DNA from: CAWAND01 sp963783335
GTDB lineage: Bacteria > Chloroflexota > Anaerolineae > Anaerolineales > E44-bin32
NCBI GenBank assembly: GCA_963783335.1
Contig: CAWAND010000010.1
Span: forward strand, 372,001-436,000
DNA: 64,000 nt
Direction of reading: 5' to 3'
Shown here: piece by piece, positions 27,226-37,500 of the stretch
Layout of the letters: every line of letters starts with the position of its first letter
How positions within the stretch are numbered: the first letter of the stretch is position 1
Notes under the pieces: model-generated
Seen by the model: the letters and a program-made list of their open reading frames with translations, nothing else
Told to the model about the DNA's origin: nothing
Databases searched by the model: none
Position numbers and translations under genes: made by a program

Positions 27226-27540
27226 ATGGACAATGAGATGGTTATGGGACAGACACAGAAGCGAGGTATGGGATCAGCCGGAGCGATGTTCTTGGGTGCC
27301 TTGATGGGCATGATGGCCGGGGCGGCTGCCGGCTTGTTGATGGCACCCCAATCCGGCGAGGCGACCAAGGACGACATTCTTGAACGCAGCCAGGCTCTAC
27401 GATCCAACGCCGAGGCGAGGTTGAACGAGGGCCGATCGCAGGCGGAGCACAAGCTGGCCCAGGCTCGCAACACGATGGCCGAGTGGCTTCAGCAAGGCTC
27501 GCAAATCCTCGACCATCAAGCCGAGGACATCCGGGCCTGA
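27226..27540 (+). CDS. YtxH-like small membrane-anchored protein
   Basis: 104 residues. One Gly/Ala-rich membrane segment (about 15-42) runs into LMAPQSGEATKDDI, the conserved junction of YtxH-family general-stress proteins. A charged helical tail with likely coiled coil follows (about 50-100). GGGAGG lies 7 bases before the ATG. The function of the family is poorly known (stress-associated envelope protein). It begins a rightward block that goes on to a pseudo-receiver, CarD and S1. Confidence 0.75.
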   Translation: MDNEMVMGQTQKRGMGSAGAMFLGALMGMMAGAAAGLLMAPQSGEATKDDILERSQALRSNAEARLNEGRSQAEHKLAQARNTMAEWLQQGSQILDHQAEDIRA

Positions 27541-27623
27541 TCGGCCGTGAAGACGGGATACCCAGGCCAGGGAGGTCCCTGGCCTGGGGTTCGAAGAAAA
27601 GCCCTGAGAAGAACGGAAGGTTC

Positions 27624-28034
27624 ATGTCAGCTACCGTGCTGCTTTTCGAGACCGAGACCAGCCTGCGCAAGGTCATGGCAGCCAGTTTGGAACAGCAAGG
27701 CTTTGACATCATCCAGGCGGCCAACGCCGATGCAGCCCGCAAGCATCTTCGAAGGGATTCCCCGGATCTGTTTGTCCTGGAATTGGACCATCCGGCCGGA
27801 GACAATGGGAAGCTGATTGAAACCTACCGCAATCAGAGCCGCAGCGGGGCCGTCCTATTGACCACCACCGAACGGCCGGATGATGGATGGCGCAGCCGCT
27901 ATCAGCCAGAAGCGGTGGTTTACAAACCGTTTGATGTGCGGTTTCTCTGCCGTCAAATTCGGGGTCTCATGCAGACATCACGTGACAACAGTCAGTCGGG
28001 AGAAGGAGCAGCGGATGACACAAATGGCCACTGA
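27624..28034 (+). CDS. Degenerate response-regulator receiver (pseudo-receiver)
   Basis: 136 residues from ATG 27624. The length and pattern are those of a lone CheY-like domain: SATVLLFETETSLRKVM, FVLELDHPAG, VLLTTTERP and VVYKPFDVRFLC. The acidic pair is lost (Phe-Glu-Thr) and Glu 53 stands where the phospho-acceptor Asp belongs; the Thr and Lys of the switch are kept. Glu often mimics the phosphorylated state, so it may be constitutively active or phosphorylation-independent. It overlaps the CarD-like gene by 20 bases, so the two are co-expressed. Confidence 0.72.
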   Translation: MSATVLLFETETSLRKVMAASLEQQGFDIIQAANADAARKHLRRDSPDLFVLELDHPAGDNGKLIETYRNQSRSGAVLLTTTERPDDGWRSRYQPEAVVYKPFDVRFLCRQIRGLMQTSRDNSQSGEGAADDTNGH

Positions 28035-28539
28035 GCAGCTGGATTTCGAGAAGGGCGATTGGATTGTCCATCTCTACCACGGTGTCGGCCAGGTGAAGGG
28101 GATCGTCAAGAAGAAAGTCGACGGCGAGAAGGTCTCCTACTACCGGGTCAAGACCGACAACAGCACCTTGTATGTGCCAGTCAAGGACCACGATGATGAC
28201 CGGCTTAGACCGGCGGCCACCAAACGCCAGCTCGAGGCTGCCATCAAGGCGCTGAACAAGCCGCCCAGGGAAATGGCCAAGGACCACAACGACCGACGCC
28301 GCCGGATCCGTGAGGTCAAGGTCGACGGCACGCTTGAGTCGATGGTCAAGCTGGTCCGCGACCTGTCTTGGCGCCGTTACGACAAGAAACTGAACAACAC
28401 CGAGGAGCGGGCACTGCGCCGCTTCAAGGACCGCTTGCTGCAGGAATGGGCGGTGGCCCGCCAGATTTCCGCCGAAGACGCTCGCAAGCAGCTCAACAAG
28501 ATGCTTCGCAGCGCACGACCCGAAGACGAGGACGAATGA
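28015..28539 (+). CDS. CarD/TRCF-type RNA polymerase-interacting protein
   Basis: 174 residues from ATG 28015, with GAAGGAG upstream. The N-terminal CarD_TRCF_RID domain (about 8-70) reads FEKGDWIVHLYHGVGQVKGI and then YYRVKTDNSTLYVPV, the beta-barrel that binds the polymerase beta subunit. A helical, basic C-terminal domain (about 80-165) includes SWRRYDKKLNNTEERALRRF. CarD proteins stabilise open complexes, especially at rRNA promoters. Its place just before S1 ties transcription start and translation genes together. Confidence 0.88.
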   Translation: MTQMATEQLDFEKGDWIVHLYHGVGQVKGIVKKKVDGEKVSYYRVKTDNSTLYVPVKDHDDDRLRPAATKRQLEAAIKALNKPPREMAKDHNDRRRRIREVKVDGTLESMVKLVRDLSWRRYDKKLNNTEERALRRFKDRLLQEWAVARQISAEDARKQLNKMLRSARPEDEDE

Positions 28540-28601
28540 GCCGTATGGCCAACACGCCGCGCTCGTCTGACCAGCCGTAGATTATGGAGAGGAGAGAATC
28601 A

Positions 28602-30041
28602 ATGAAGCCTGAGCTTATGGAGAAACTTGAAAATCCGGAGGAGGCGTCCGAATCTTGGGAGGACCTGTTCGAGGCCGCCCTGGACTCCTTTGATTACGAA
28701 AACCCAGTTCGTGGGCAGATCTTAGAAGGCGAAATTATTCAGATTGATGAGGATTCGGTCCTGGTGGACATCGGGGCCAAGCGGGACGCGATTGTGCCGC
28801 GCAAGGATCTGGACCGCCTGGATGATGACCTGCGTGAGAGCATCTCCCAAGGGGACCAAATCCCTGTATACGTCATGCGCACGGCCAAGATTGGCGGGGA
28901 CCTGCTGGTCTCCATCAACCGCGGCCTGGAGCAGGAAGATTGGGAACGAGCCTCCAAACAGCTCGATACGGGTGAGGTGCTCCGGCTGCCGATCATCGGT
29001 CAGAACCGAGGCGGCGTGGTGGTCCGCTTCGGGCGCCTGCGCGGCTTCGTCCCAAATTCGCACATTCCGGACCTGCGCCGCAACGGCAGCGGCGATCTTC
29101 TCAAGCAGCAGAAGGAAGAGATGATCGGCGAAGAATTGGTGGTCAAGGTTCTGGAGGTCAACCAGAAACGACGCCGCCTTGTGCTCTCCAGCCGGGCCGC
29201 TCGGCGCGAGCGCCGTTTGCTCCGGCTCAAGGAACTGCACGTCGATTCAACCCTGACTGGGACCGTTGTCAACCTGGTTGACTTCGGCGCGTTCGTCGAT
29301 CTGGGCGGGGTGGACGGCCTGGTCCATATCTCTGAGCTCGACTGGAGCCGGGTCGACCATCCCTCGGAAGTCCTCGAAGTCGGCCAGGAATTGGAAGTCA
29401 AAGTCCTGGACGTCGATGTCGACCGGGAGCGGATCAGCCTGAGCCGCAAAGCCTTGCTCCCCAACCCATGGTCCAGCATCACCGAACGCTATGCTTCGGG
29501 TGACCTAGTGGAAGGCGAGATCACCAACGTGCGAAATTTCGGCGCGTTCATGATGCTGCCGGAAGGGGTGGAAGGCCTGATTCATGTCAGCGAAATTGGG
29601 ATCATCGGCCCCGGAAACCCCGAGGACGTGGTGCATCCCGGTGACAAGGTCTTGGCCCGGATCCTGGATATCGAATCCGATCGCGAGCGGATCAGCCTGA
29701 GTCTCAGCCGAGTGAGCAAGGATGAGCAGCTGGCCTGGCTTGAAACGCGTCAAAGCGAAGACGGCGACCAACCGGAGGACTCGATGGAGGCCCCCAGCGA
29801 GGAACTGGTTGAGGATTTCGACGCCGCCCTGGAAGCCGAACGCGCCAACCGCCCCGACGCTGCCCTGCAGCCCGAGGCCCAGGTGGAAGAGGCCGTGGCC
29901 GAAGGCACGCCAGAGGCCGAAGCAACCGACGAACTCGATGCCGTTCCAGCTTCAGATGAAGCCGAGCATGTCGCCGAGGCCGCCACGGAATCTGCGCAGG
30001 CCGAGGACGATCCGGAAGAAGAGCTCGAGCCCGAAGCCTGA
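28602..30041 (+). CDS. rpsA: 30S ribosomal protein S1 homologue, four S1 domains
   Basis: 479 residues from ATG 28602, preceded by GGAGAG; an in-frame ATG at 28584 is less well placed. Four S1 RNA-binding domains are seen at about 35-107, 125-193, 213-281 and 298-370 (for example VNLVDFGAFVDLGGVDGLVH and VRNFGAFMMLPEGVEGLIHV). The last 100 residues are acidic and low in complexity. Four domains is the usual form outside the Proteobacteria, which have six. It helps mRNA bind the 30S subunit. A clear terminator follows. Confidence 0.9.
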   Translation: MKPELMEKLENPEEASESWEDLFEAALDSFDYENPVRGQILEGEIIQIDEDSVLVDIGAKRDAIVPRKDLDRLDDDLRESISQGDQIPVYVMRTAKIGGDLLVSINRGLEQEDWERASKQLDTGEVLRLPIIGQNRGGVVVRFGRLRGFVPNSHIPDLRRNGSGDLLKQQKEEMIGEELVVKVLEVNQKRRRLVLSSRAARRERRLLRLKELHVDSTLTGTVVNLVDFGAFVDLGGVDGLVHISELDWSRVDHPSEVLEVGQELEVKVLDVDVDRERISLSRKALLPNPWSSITERYASGDLVEGEITNVRNFGAFMMLPEGVEGLIHVSEIGIIGPGNPEDVVHPGDKVLARILDIESDRERISLSLSRVSKDEQLAWLETRQSEDGDQPEDSMEAPSEELVEDFDAALEAERANRPDAALQPEAQVEEAVAEGTPEAEATDELDAVPASDEAEHVAEAATESAQAEDDPEEELEPEA

Positions 30042-30069
30042 TTTTTTCTGCCAACAATCACCGAAACTC

Positions 30070-30109
30070 AAGCATCCGGGGGCGCAATCTCCCCGGATGC
30101 TTTCTTGTT
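30070..30109 (+). terminator. Rho-independent terminator after rpsA
   Basis: AAGCATCCGGGG pairs with CCCCGGATGCTT across a 9-base loop, then TTTCTTGTTT. It lies 29 bases past the S1 stop. Confidence 0.88.
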
Positions 30110-30218
30110 TGACCCCATCGGCCTGCAAGCATATCGTGGCTGCACGCCGTTTCAGGCGAGATTGTCGGATCGCAGGTGCCATCCGGGGAACCGCGCCAAT
30201 CGGCCCGAGCAGCCGCCC

Positions 30219-30677
30219 TCAGGCTGCCTCCAGCACGGAAGTGCAGTTGGGGCACTTGGTGGCAGCCAATGGAATGTCCGTTGCACAGTGGGGACAGGAC
30301 TTGGTGGTCGGCTCTGGCGCCTTGGCCTCTTCTTGCGTTTGCAGGCGGTTGATCATCCGCACCAGCAGGAACATGGCCACGGCAACCAGCAGGAAGCTGA
30401 GAATGTTGTTGAAGAACACACCGTAGTTAATGGTGACCGCACCCGCTGTTTGAGCGTCTGCCAGGGTGAGATAGGGCGGGGGCGCCGCCGCGCCCGGCTT
30501 GATCACCCAGAAGAGATCGTTGAAGTCCACATTGCCCAACAGCAAACCGAGGGGCGGCGTGAGGATGTCTTCCACCAGCGATTTGGCGATCGTTCCGAAG
30601 GCCCCGCCGATGATAATCCCCACCGCCATATCGACCACGTTGCCGCGCATGGCGAATTTGCGGAATTCTTTCCACAT
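30219..30677 (-). CDS. mscL: Large-conductance mechanosensitive channel with C-terminal zinc ribbon
   Basis: 152 residues. The MscL N-terminus and TM1 are unmistakable (MWKEFRKFAMRGNVVDMAVGI followed by GGAFGTIAKSLVEDILTPPLG). TM2 is NNILSFLLVAVAMFLLVRMIN. In place of the usual short helix bundle, the C-terminus ends with a CPHC-x(10)-CPNC zinc ribbon. The channel opens on membrane tension to release solutes after osmotic down-shock. A perfect Rex/CRP-like palindrome sits 37 bases upstream. Confidence 0.93.
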   Translation of the reverse strand: MWKEFRKFAMRGNVVDMAVGIIIGGAFGTIAKSLVEDILTPPLGLLLGNVDFNDLFWVIKPGAAAPPPYLTLADAQTAGAVTINYGVFFNNILSFLLVAVAMFLLVRMINRLQTQEEAKAPEPTTKSCPHCATDIPLAATKCPNCTSVLEAA

Positions 30678-30713
30678 CGCAAAGCCTCCTGGGGGTGCGG
30701 ACAGACGAGCGGT

Positions 30714-30731
30714 TTGTGAATTATTTCACAA
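30714..30731. promoter_or_regulatory. Rex/CRP-like palindromic operator candidate 4 (mscL), perfect match
   Basis: TTGTGAA-TTAT-TTCACAA matches all fourteen defined positions. It stands 37 bases before the mscL ATG (minus strand) and could cover a -10 element (AATAAT on the minus strand), as expected for a repressor site. Confidence 0.65.
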
Positions 30732-30762
30732 TGGGGCGCGTTCGAATGCGGCCGGCTGACGT

Positions 30763-32034
30763 CTAAGCCGTCGAGGCGCCCTCAAATCGTTTCAGATGCT
30801 CGGACCAGCCGGCGACGACGCGCTCTTCGGGTCCCGGGCTGCCGAGGTGCAGGCCGAACACTCTCGCCAAGTCCTGAAGTGCTGATTGCGCTTCGGCTAC
30901 ACGAGCGCCCTGCTGCGCAGCCTCCATGATCGAATCTGCCAAGGCCTCGAGAGCTTCCAAGGCTGGGCCCGGCTGGAGATCATCATCCAGGCTCGCCTTG
31001 AACGCTTGAATGGCGGACTCGGGTGAAAGAGACGCGCCCTGCCCCTGGCCGACCAAGCGCACGGCGGCCTCCAACTTGTCCGCCAAGCCGACGGCGGCCT
31101 CCAGCTCGGCCTGGTCGAAGGCCCAGACCAGGCGGTAGTGGTGCCGCCCCAGGTACAGACGAAGCGCATTCGGGGAAACATCTTCAAGCAGGTCGCGCAC
31201 CATCACCAGATTGCCCAGCGACTTGGACATCTTCTCACCCTGATGGCGCACCATGGCCGTGTGCATCCATGTGCGAACGAAGGGTCTTTGTCGTGTGATG
31301 GGCTCGACCTGGGCGATCTCGCATTCATGGTGCGGAAACATCAGGTCGCTGCCACCGCCATGGACATCGATGGTGTCTCCCAACAAGTGGGTCGCCATGG
31401 TTGAACACTCGATGTGCCAGCCCGGGCGTCCCATCCCCCATGGGCTTCTCCATGAAGGCTCTCCCTCAACCGCCGCCTGCCAAAGCACAAAATCGAGCGG
31501 CTGCCGCTTATTGGGATCATCCGGGTGATTGCCGCGCTCGTTGGCGATGGGAAGCATCTCCGGGCGCGGAAGGTGGCTCAACTGACCGAAGGCTTCGAAG
31601 CGGTCAATGTCGAAGTAGACACTTCCACCCCGCTCGTAGGCCACATCGGCGTCGAGAAGCGCCGACACGGTGTCCACGATGTCTTCGATCACATCGGTCG
31701 CCCGCGGGAAGTGGTCCGGCGGGCGGACGTTAAGCGCCTGCATGTCACGAATGAAATGCGCCGTCCAGCGATTCCCCAACGCCTTCCAGTCCTCCCCCAC
31801 CGACGCCGCCCGCTTCAGAATGTCATCATCGATATCGGTGACGTTCTGAACATAGCGGACCTTCCGACCACTGTGTTCCAGATAGCGGATCAGCAGATCG
31901 GTCGTGGCGTAGGTGAAGGCATGCCCCAGATGAGTCGTGTCATAGGGAGTGATGCCGCACACATAAATCGTGACCGCCTCAGCCTGCGGTTCGAAGTCTT
32001 CAACGCGTTGGCTCAGCGAGTTGTAGAGTCTCAA
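30763..32034 (-). CDS. cysS: Cysteinyl-tRNA synthetase / MshC-type cysteine ligase
   Basis: 423 residues, class I synthetase fold. The HIGH motif reads HLGH (about 35-38) inside VCGITPYDTTHLGHAFTY; KMSKS is intact (QGEKMSKSLGN). Zinc ligands are present: Cys in YVCG, Cys in GWHIECS and the His/Glu set in FPHHECE. The protein is shorter than most CysS (about 460 or more), and the wording GITPYDxTHLGH and HHYRLVW resembles MshC, the mycothiol ligase. Some Chloroflexi CysS share this form. Charging tRNA-Cys is the default call; the alternative is cysteine ligation to a sugar amine. Confidence 0.75.
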   Translation of the reverse strand: MRLYNSLSQRVEDFEPQAEAVTIYVCGITPYDTTHLGHAFTYATTDLLIRYLEHSGRKVRYVQNVTDIDDDILKRAASVGEDWKALGNRWTAHFIRDMQALNVRPPDHFPRATDVIEDIVDTVSALLDADVAYERGGSVYFDIDRFEAFGQLSHLPRPEMLPIANERGNHPDDPNKRQPLDFVLWQAAVEGEPSWRSPWGMGRPGWHIECSTMATHLLGDTIDVHGGGSDLMFPHHECEIAQVEPITRQRPFVRTWMHTAMVRHQGEKMSKSLGNLVMVRDLLEDVSPNALRLYLGRHHYRLVWAFDQAELEAAVGLADKLEAAVRLVGQGQGASLSPESAIQAFKASLDDDLQPGPALEALEALADSIMEAAQQGARVAEAQSALQDLARVFGLHLGSPGPEERVVAGWSEHLKRFEGASTA

Positions 32035-32165
32035 GGCTTACCTCATGACGAGCGCGAAACTCGAATACAAGAGCGGTCAAAGAGCGAACCGCTCAATTCG
32101 ACAGACGCAGCATAGCGCTTCTTGCTTCGGAAACTATCGATCCCAGACTGCCAAGTTCTCGGGGT

Positions 32166-32375
32166 CTACCGGCCCTTCAACCAGACGTATAGGGTGCGCT
32201 TTTCTTCAGCCAGCTCGATCTTGTCCTCGCGAGCCAGCCAACCAATGGCCATCTGGATCTCTCTCTTGGGAACGCTGGCGGCCTTCTCGACCGCGCTGAC
32301 GCTCGAGCGTCCGTTCTTTTCGAGATAGGCCCAGATCTTGCCAGCGGTAGCGCCAACGGAATTGACTGTGGTCAT
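32166..32375 (-). CDS. Winged helix-turn-helix protein (DUF2582-like)
   Basis: 69 residues from ATG 32375, with AAGGAGG eight bases upstream. The whole chain is one small winged helix: VGATAGKIWAYLEKNG, then VSAVEKAASVPKREIQMAIGWLAREDKIEL, which is the signature of DUF2582. These are small proteins of unknown target, often single genes. It lies between the cysS-like gene and glgB without evident coupling. Confidence 0.78.
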   Translation of the reverse strand: MTTVNSVGATAGKIWAYLEKNGRSSVSAVEKAASVPKREIQMAIGWLAREDKIELAEEKRTLYVWLKGR

Positions 32376-32513
32376 GGACAAATCCTCCTTTCGGCAATGG
32401 TATGAGCTTGCAGGGCGGACAGCCCAGCCAAGGCTCGAACTGTTGGGCTGGACTTCGGCCGATATGACTCTTTCATCCTAACATTGAACCCGCCGGGTGG
32501 ACGGGTTGGTGTC

Positions 32514-34469
32514 TCAGTCGGCGTTCTTCAGAAAGAGCACACCCAGCGGAGGCAGCCTCAGCGAGAGTGAATAGGGGCGCCCATGGGAGGGGATAGGGCG
32601 CGCTTTGACTCCGCCCATGTTTCCGACACCGCTGCCTCCATAGACCTCGGCGTCGCTGTTCAGCAGTTCGCGCCACGCCCCGCGGGCGGGAACGCCCACT
32701 CGGTAGGCTTCGCGCACCACCGGTGTGAAATTGGCAACCACCAGCACCGATTCCTGTCGCGCCCGATCGTGGCGCATGAAGCTGATCACGCTCTGTTCCC
32801 AATCGTTGGCATCCACCCATTCGAATCCGGCCGGCTCGAAATCGATCTGGTGCAGCGCCAATTGCTCACGATAGAGATGATTGAGGTCGGCCACCCAGCG
32901 TTGCAAACCGGCGTGCGACGGTTGATCGAGCAGGTGCCAATCCAAGCTGGAGTCGTGATTCCATTCGCTCCACTGCCCAAGTTCACCCCCCATGAAGAGC
33001 AGCTTCTTTCCCGGTTGGCCATACATGTAGCCCAACAGCGCGCGCAGATTGGCCAGCTTCTGCCAGGTGTCACCGGGCATCTTGTTGACCAGGGATCCTT
33101 TGCCATGCACCACTTCGTCATGTGACAGGGAGAGCACGAAATTCTCGTTGAAGGCGTAGATCAAACGAAATGAAAGCTGGTTGTGATGAAACTTGCGATG
33201 TACCGGGTCATGCTGGAAATACTCGAGCGTGTCATGCATCCAGCCCATGTCCCACTTCATCCCAAAGCCCAGCCCGCCCAGGTAGGTCGGTCGGGACACC
33301 ATCGGCCAGGCGGTGGACTCTTCAGCGATCGTTTGCACGCCTGGGTTGTCCTCATAGACTGCTTCGTTCATTCGCCGGAGCAGGCTGATGGCCTCCAAGT
33401 TCTCATTCCCCCCATGGATGTTGGGAATCCACTCTCCCGCCTTTCGGGAGTAATCCAGATAGAGCATTGAGGCCACCGCGTCCACCCTCAATCCATCGAC
33501 GTGGTAGACGTCCAGCCAGAACTGCGCACTGCTGATTAGAAATGAGCGGACTTCGTTGCGGCCGTAGTTAAAGATGTAGCTCTGCCAATCGGGATGGAAT
33601 CCCTTTCGCCGGTCGGCGTGCTCGTAGAGATGCGTCCCGTCGAAATAGGCCAATCCGTGCTCGTCTGAGGGGAAATGTGACGGCACCCAATCCAGGATCA
33701 CCCCAATGCCCGCCTGGTGGAGCTGATCGACCAGGTACATGAAGTCCTCGGGGGTCCCAAATCGGCTGGTGGGCGCAAAGTAGCCTGTCACCTGGTAGCC
33801 CCACGACCCAGCGAAAGGATGCTCCATGATCGGCATGAATTCGACATGGGAGTAGCCGAGCCGAGTCAGGTAGGGGACGAGCTCGGCGGCCAGCTCACGG
33901 TAGGTGAGCGAACGGTTGCCCTCTTCAGGAACCCGCCGCCACGAACCCAGGTGCATCTCATAGATCGAGACCGCCGCCTCGAGCGCGTTTGTTTCGGCAC
34001 GCGCTGACATCCATTCCTGGTCGCCCCATTCATAGGACAGATCCCACACGACGGATGCCGTCTTGGGCGGGACTTCTCCGGCAAACGCAAAAGGGTCGGC
34101 CTTTTCAACTTTGTAGCCAGAGTAGCGGGACTTAACCTTGTATTTGTAGACACTGCCGGTGCTCAATCCACTCACAAAACCGGTCCAGATGCCGGAGTTC
34201 CCCTTGGGGGCCAGCACATGCACACCGGGTTTCCAGCCGTTGAAGTCCCCGATCACAGAAATCCGCTCGGCGTCCGGCGCCCAAACGGCGAAGTGCACGC
34301 CGGGCTGACCATCGACCTCTCCCGGGTGGGCGCCCAGCTTCTCATACAGCTTGAAGTGCGAGCCCTCGTTAAACAGGTACAGATCATCGTCCGTCAGAAG
34401 ATCCGCGGGGACAACCCGCTGGGGCGGTGTCTTCTTGTTCCGAGGTTGGGCTTTTTCGGGAGGGCTCAC
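32514..34469 (-). CDS. glgB: 1,4-alpha-glucan branching enzyme
   Basis: 651 residues, GTG start with AAGGAG seven bases upstream. An N-terminal CBM48 domain (about 40-130; VHFAVWAPDAERISVIGDFNGW) precedes the GH13 barrel. Catalytic regions are present: GLRVDAVASMLYLDYSRK with the nucleophile Asp, IAEESTAWP with the acid Glu, and LSHDEVVHGKGSL with the transition-state Asp. The C-terminal beta domain ends LPPLGVLFLKNAD. It adds alpha-1,6 branches to the linear glucan made by GlgE and is the last gene of the glgE-treS-glgB operon (minus strand). Confidence 0.95.
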   Translation of the reverse strand: MSPPEKAQPRNKKTPPQRVVPADLLTDDDLYLFNEGSHFKLYEKLGAHPGEVDGQPGVHFAVWAPDAERISVIGDFNGWKPGVHVLAPKGNSGIWTGFVSGLSTGSVYKYKVKSRYSGYKVEKADPFAFAGEVPPKTASVVWDLSYEWGDQEWMSARAETNALEAAVSIYEMHLGSWRRVPEEGNRSLTYRELAAELVPYLTRLGYSHVEFMPIMEHPFAGSWGYQVTGYFAPTSRFGTPEDFMYLVDQLHQAGIGVILDWVPSHFPSDEHGLAYFDGTHLYEHADRRKGFHPDWQSYIFNYGRNEVRSFLISSAQFWLDVYHVDGLRVDAVASMLYLDYSRKAGEWIPNIHGGNENLEAISLLRRMNEAVYEDNPGVQTIAEESTAWPMVSRPTYLGGLGFGMKWDMGWMHDTLEYFQHDPVHRKFHHNQLSFRLIYAFNENFVLSLSHDEVVHGKGSLVNKMPGDTWQKLANLRALLGYMYGQPGKKLLFMGGELGQWSEWNHDSSLDWHLLDQPSHAGLQRWVADLNHLYREQLALHQIDFEPAGFEWVDANDWEQSVISFMRHDRARQESVLVVANFTPVVREAYRVGVPARGAWRELLNSDAEVYGGSGVGNMGGVKARPIPSHGRPYSLSLRLPPLGVLFLKNAD

Positions 34470-34516
34470 TCGCTACTCCTTCATTACCAATGACGGATTG
34501 GACCCATGGGCTTCAT

Positions 34517-37500
34517 TCATCCTCGCAAAGAGATGTTGCTCATCATGTCGAGCACGCCCTTGAGCGGGATCCTCAACCACCCCGGCCGGTTGTCGAGCTC
34601 GTAGCGAATCTCATACATGGCTTTGTCCAGACGATAGGCATCCAGCATGATCGCCAAATCCTCCTGCGACGTCGGCAGGAAGATGGCATCGTTCGCCGTC
34701 TCAAGATAGGACTTGAGAAAGGCCACCGTCGACCACTCCCCCCAGTAGCGCGCCCAGGGCTCCAGCACCTGCTGGTCCTCCGTCCGAACGCCTCCCATTT
34801 CCCGATTGAACAGGGCGGCATAGCCAGCGTAATGGAAGGAACGAATCATGCCGGCCACATCTCGTAAGGGTGACCGTTTGAGCCGGCGTTCGGTCAGCGG
34901 CCGCGCTGGCTCACCTTCGAAATCGATAATCACAAAGTCTTTGCCTGTGTTGAGCACCTGGCCGAGGTGGTAGTCGCCGTGGCATCGGATCAGACAGGCG
35001 TCGATCTTGTGAGCGGCCAGTTGACGGAAACGGTCGAGGATGATGTCCTCCAACCCCGCAACTTGCCGGGCCAGATCACCGAGTTCCTCCGGCATCGTCC
35101 GGGCCGCCTTGCGAAGCATCTGGAAGGAAAGGCGAGCGGAACTTCTCATCGACTGGTAGAGCGCGCGCTGTTTCAACCTGGTCAGGGGTTCCGGAGCGAA
35201 GGCCGGATCATCAGGCTCTGAAGTCAAGGCCAGGTGGAGTTCGGCCGTTCGTTTCCCGAGCAGCTGGGCAGAATCAAGATAGGTGCCAATGGAGGCTTTG
35301 GCCTCTTGCGGAAGGTCGTCGTCGACATACTCAAGCAGATGTCGATCCGACGGGATCCAAGGCATGCCATCGCCTTCGTTCGGTTGAGCCAAAACGTCTT
35401 CGAAGAAGCGGCCCAAGAAATCCAGGCTGAACTGCCAGGCATCGCCGTGGTTTGGCACGTAGCCTTGGACCAGGCCCAAGGTTGCAGGCTCTCCCCGCCC
35501 CGATTGATACTCAAGGGCGCCTGCCAGCGGCGCAATATGCGGGAAACGCCGCGCCGTCAAGAAGCGGCCAATCTCCAGATCCGGATTGAGACCCATATCC
35601 ATGCGCCGAAAGACTTTGAGGATCAAACGATCACCAAAGACCACCGACGAATTGCTCTGTTCCGCCCTGGGAAACTGCGGCTCAAGAGGCTCGGACTCTG
35701 GGCCCCGGAGCGCCGCGAAATGAGCTGTTGGCGTTCCGAAGATATCGCCCTCACCATCTTTGGCCCGTCGTCGGTGCTGGATGGTATCCAGCAGGCTGGT
35801 TGCGAAGGATGGATCACGCAGTGCATCGAAAACCACGCCGGTCTGATCTGCCGATTTAGACACGGTGCGCACCAGCACCAAATGCGGTGTGTGCCTGCCA
35901 ATGGAGGTCGCCCGCTCGTCCCCGGCAAAGATCAGCGGCACGGCATAGGTTTCAGGATCACCGTCCACGTAGTCGACATCAACCAATACCCAGCGCGCAG
36001 TCTGACCGTCGGCGTGAAACGGTATGTCGTCGCGGAGCGAGATGCTTCTGATCTCGCGGCTCTTGCCCCCGAACCAGCGCTGCTGGGGCAAGAAGCTGGA
36101 GAGGTAGGTCTCGAGGCGAGCATGCAGCCGAGGCTTGAGGATCGTCTGCCATGAGTCGGAGACAGCCAACTCCGGAATACCTTCCTCGACCGTCGAGAGG
36201 GCCACAGGTTCGCCGTCCACCCGAGGCTGCTCGAGCGAGAACCAATAGAACGAATGCGGGCCGAGGGTGACGAAATAGGGGAGTTCTCCGATGGGCGGGA
36301 AGCGGGTTCTGCCAAACAACTCGATCGGGACCATGCCGTTGAAGGACGAAAGGTCCAATTCGACAAACTGGGTAAATCGGGACAGATTGCAGACGACCAG
36401 CACAAGTTCGTCTTCATAGCTCCGGGTGAAGGCCAGGACTTTTCGGTTGTCGGGCTGCAGGAAGCGGATGTCGCCGCGGCCGAAGGCCCGGTAGCGTTTG
36501 CGCAGCGCAATCAGGCGCTTGGTCCACCAAAGCAGGGAATGGGCGTTGTTTTGTTGCGCCTCTACATTGACGGTTTCGAAATGATATTCGGGGTCGATGA
36601 TCACGGGAAGGAACAACTGCTGGGGGTTGGCACGCGAAAAGCCGGCGTTCCGATCGGAGCTCCACTGCATCGGCGTGCGCACCCCATTGCGGTCGCCAAG
36701 GTAGATGTTGTCGCCCATCCCAATCTCATCGCCATAGTAGAGGACCGGCGTCCCCGGCAGTGAGAACAGCAGCCCATTCATGAGTTCGATCTTGCGCCGG
36801 TTATTGCCCAGCAACGGGGCAAGGCGGCGCCGTATCCCCAGGTTGAGCCGAGCCTGCTGATCCTGAGCGTAGGCACGGACCATGTAGTCCCGCTCTTCGT
36901 CAGTGACCATTTCCAACGTCAGCTCGTCATGGTTGCGCAGGAATATGGCCCATTGGGATGACTGGGGAATATCGGGCGTTTGCTCCAGAATATCGATCAC
37001 TGGGAAACGGTCTTCAAGCTGCACGGCCATGAACAATCGAGGCATCAAGGGAAAATGAAACGCCATGTGGCATTCATCCCCTTTGCCAAAGTAAGCCACG
37101 GAATCCTCAGGCCACTGATTGGCCTCAGCCAGCAGCATCCGGTCACCATAGTTTTCATCGACCCGTTTGCGCAGAGTGCGCAGGAATTCATGGGTCTCGG
37201 GCAGGTTTTCGCAGTTGGTGCCCTCGCGTTCATAGAGATAGGGAACGGCATCCAGACGAAGCCCATCCACCCCTAGATCAAGCCAAAAGTCCATCGCTTT
37301 CATGATCGCCTGATGGACTTCGGGGTTGTCGAAGTTCAGATCTGGTTGGTGGCTGTAGAAACGGTGCCAGAAGTAGGCCCCGGCCTTGCGGTCCCAGGTC
37401 CAGTTTGAGGCTTCAAAATCCTTGAAGATGATCCGGGCCTCTTGATAACGGTCCGGCGTGTCGCTCCAGACATAGAAATCTCGCCAGCGGCTGTCTGCGC

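Noticed and set aside
32400..32513. Weak hairpins after glgB (AACCCG with CGGGTT)
   Set aside because: Only a 6-base stem and no T run; not enough for a terminator.
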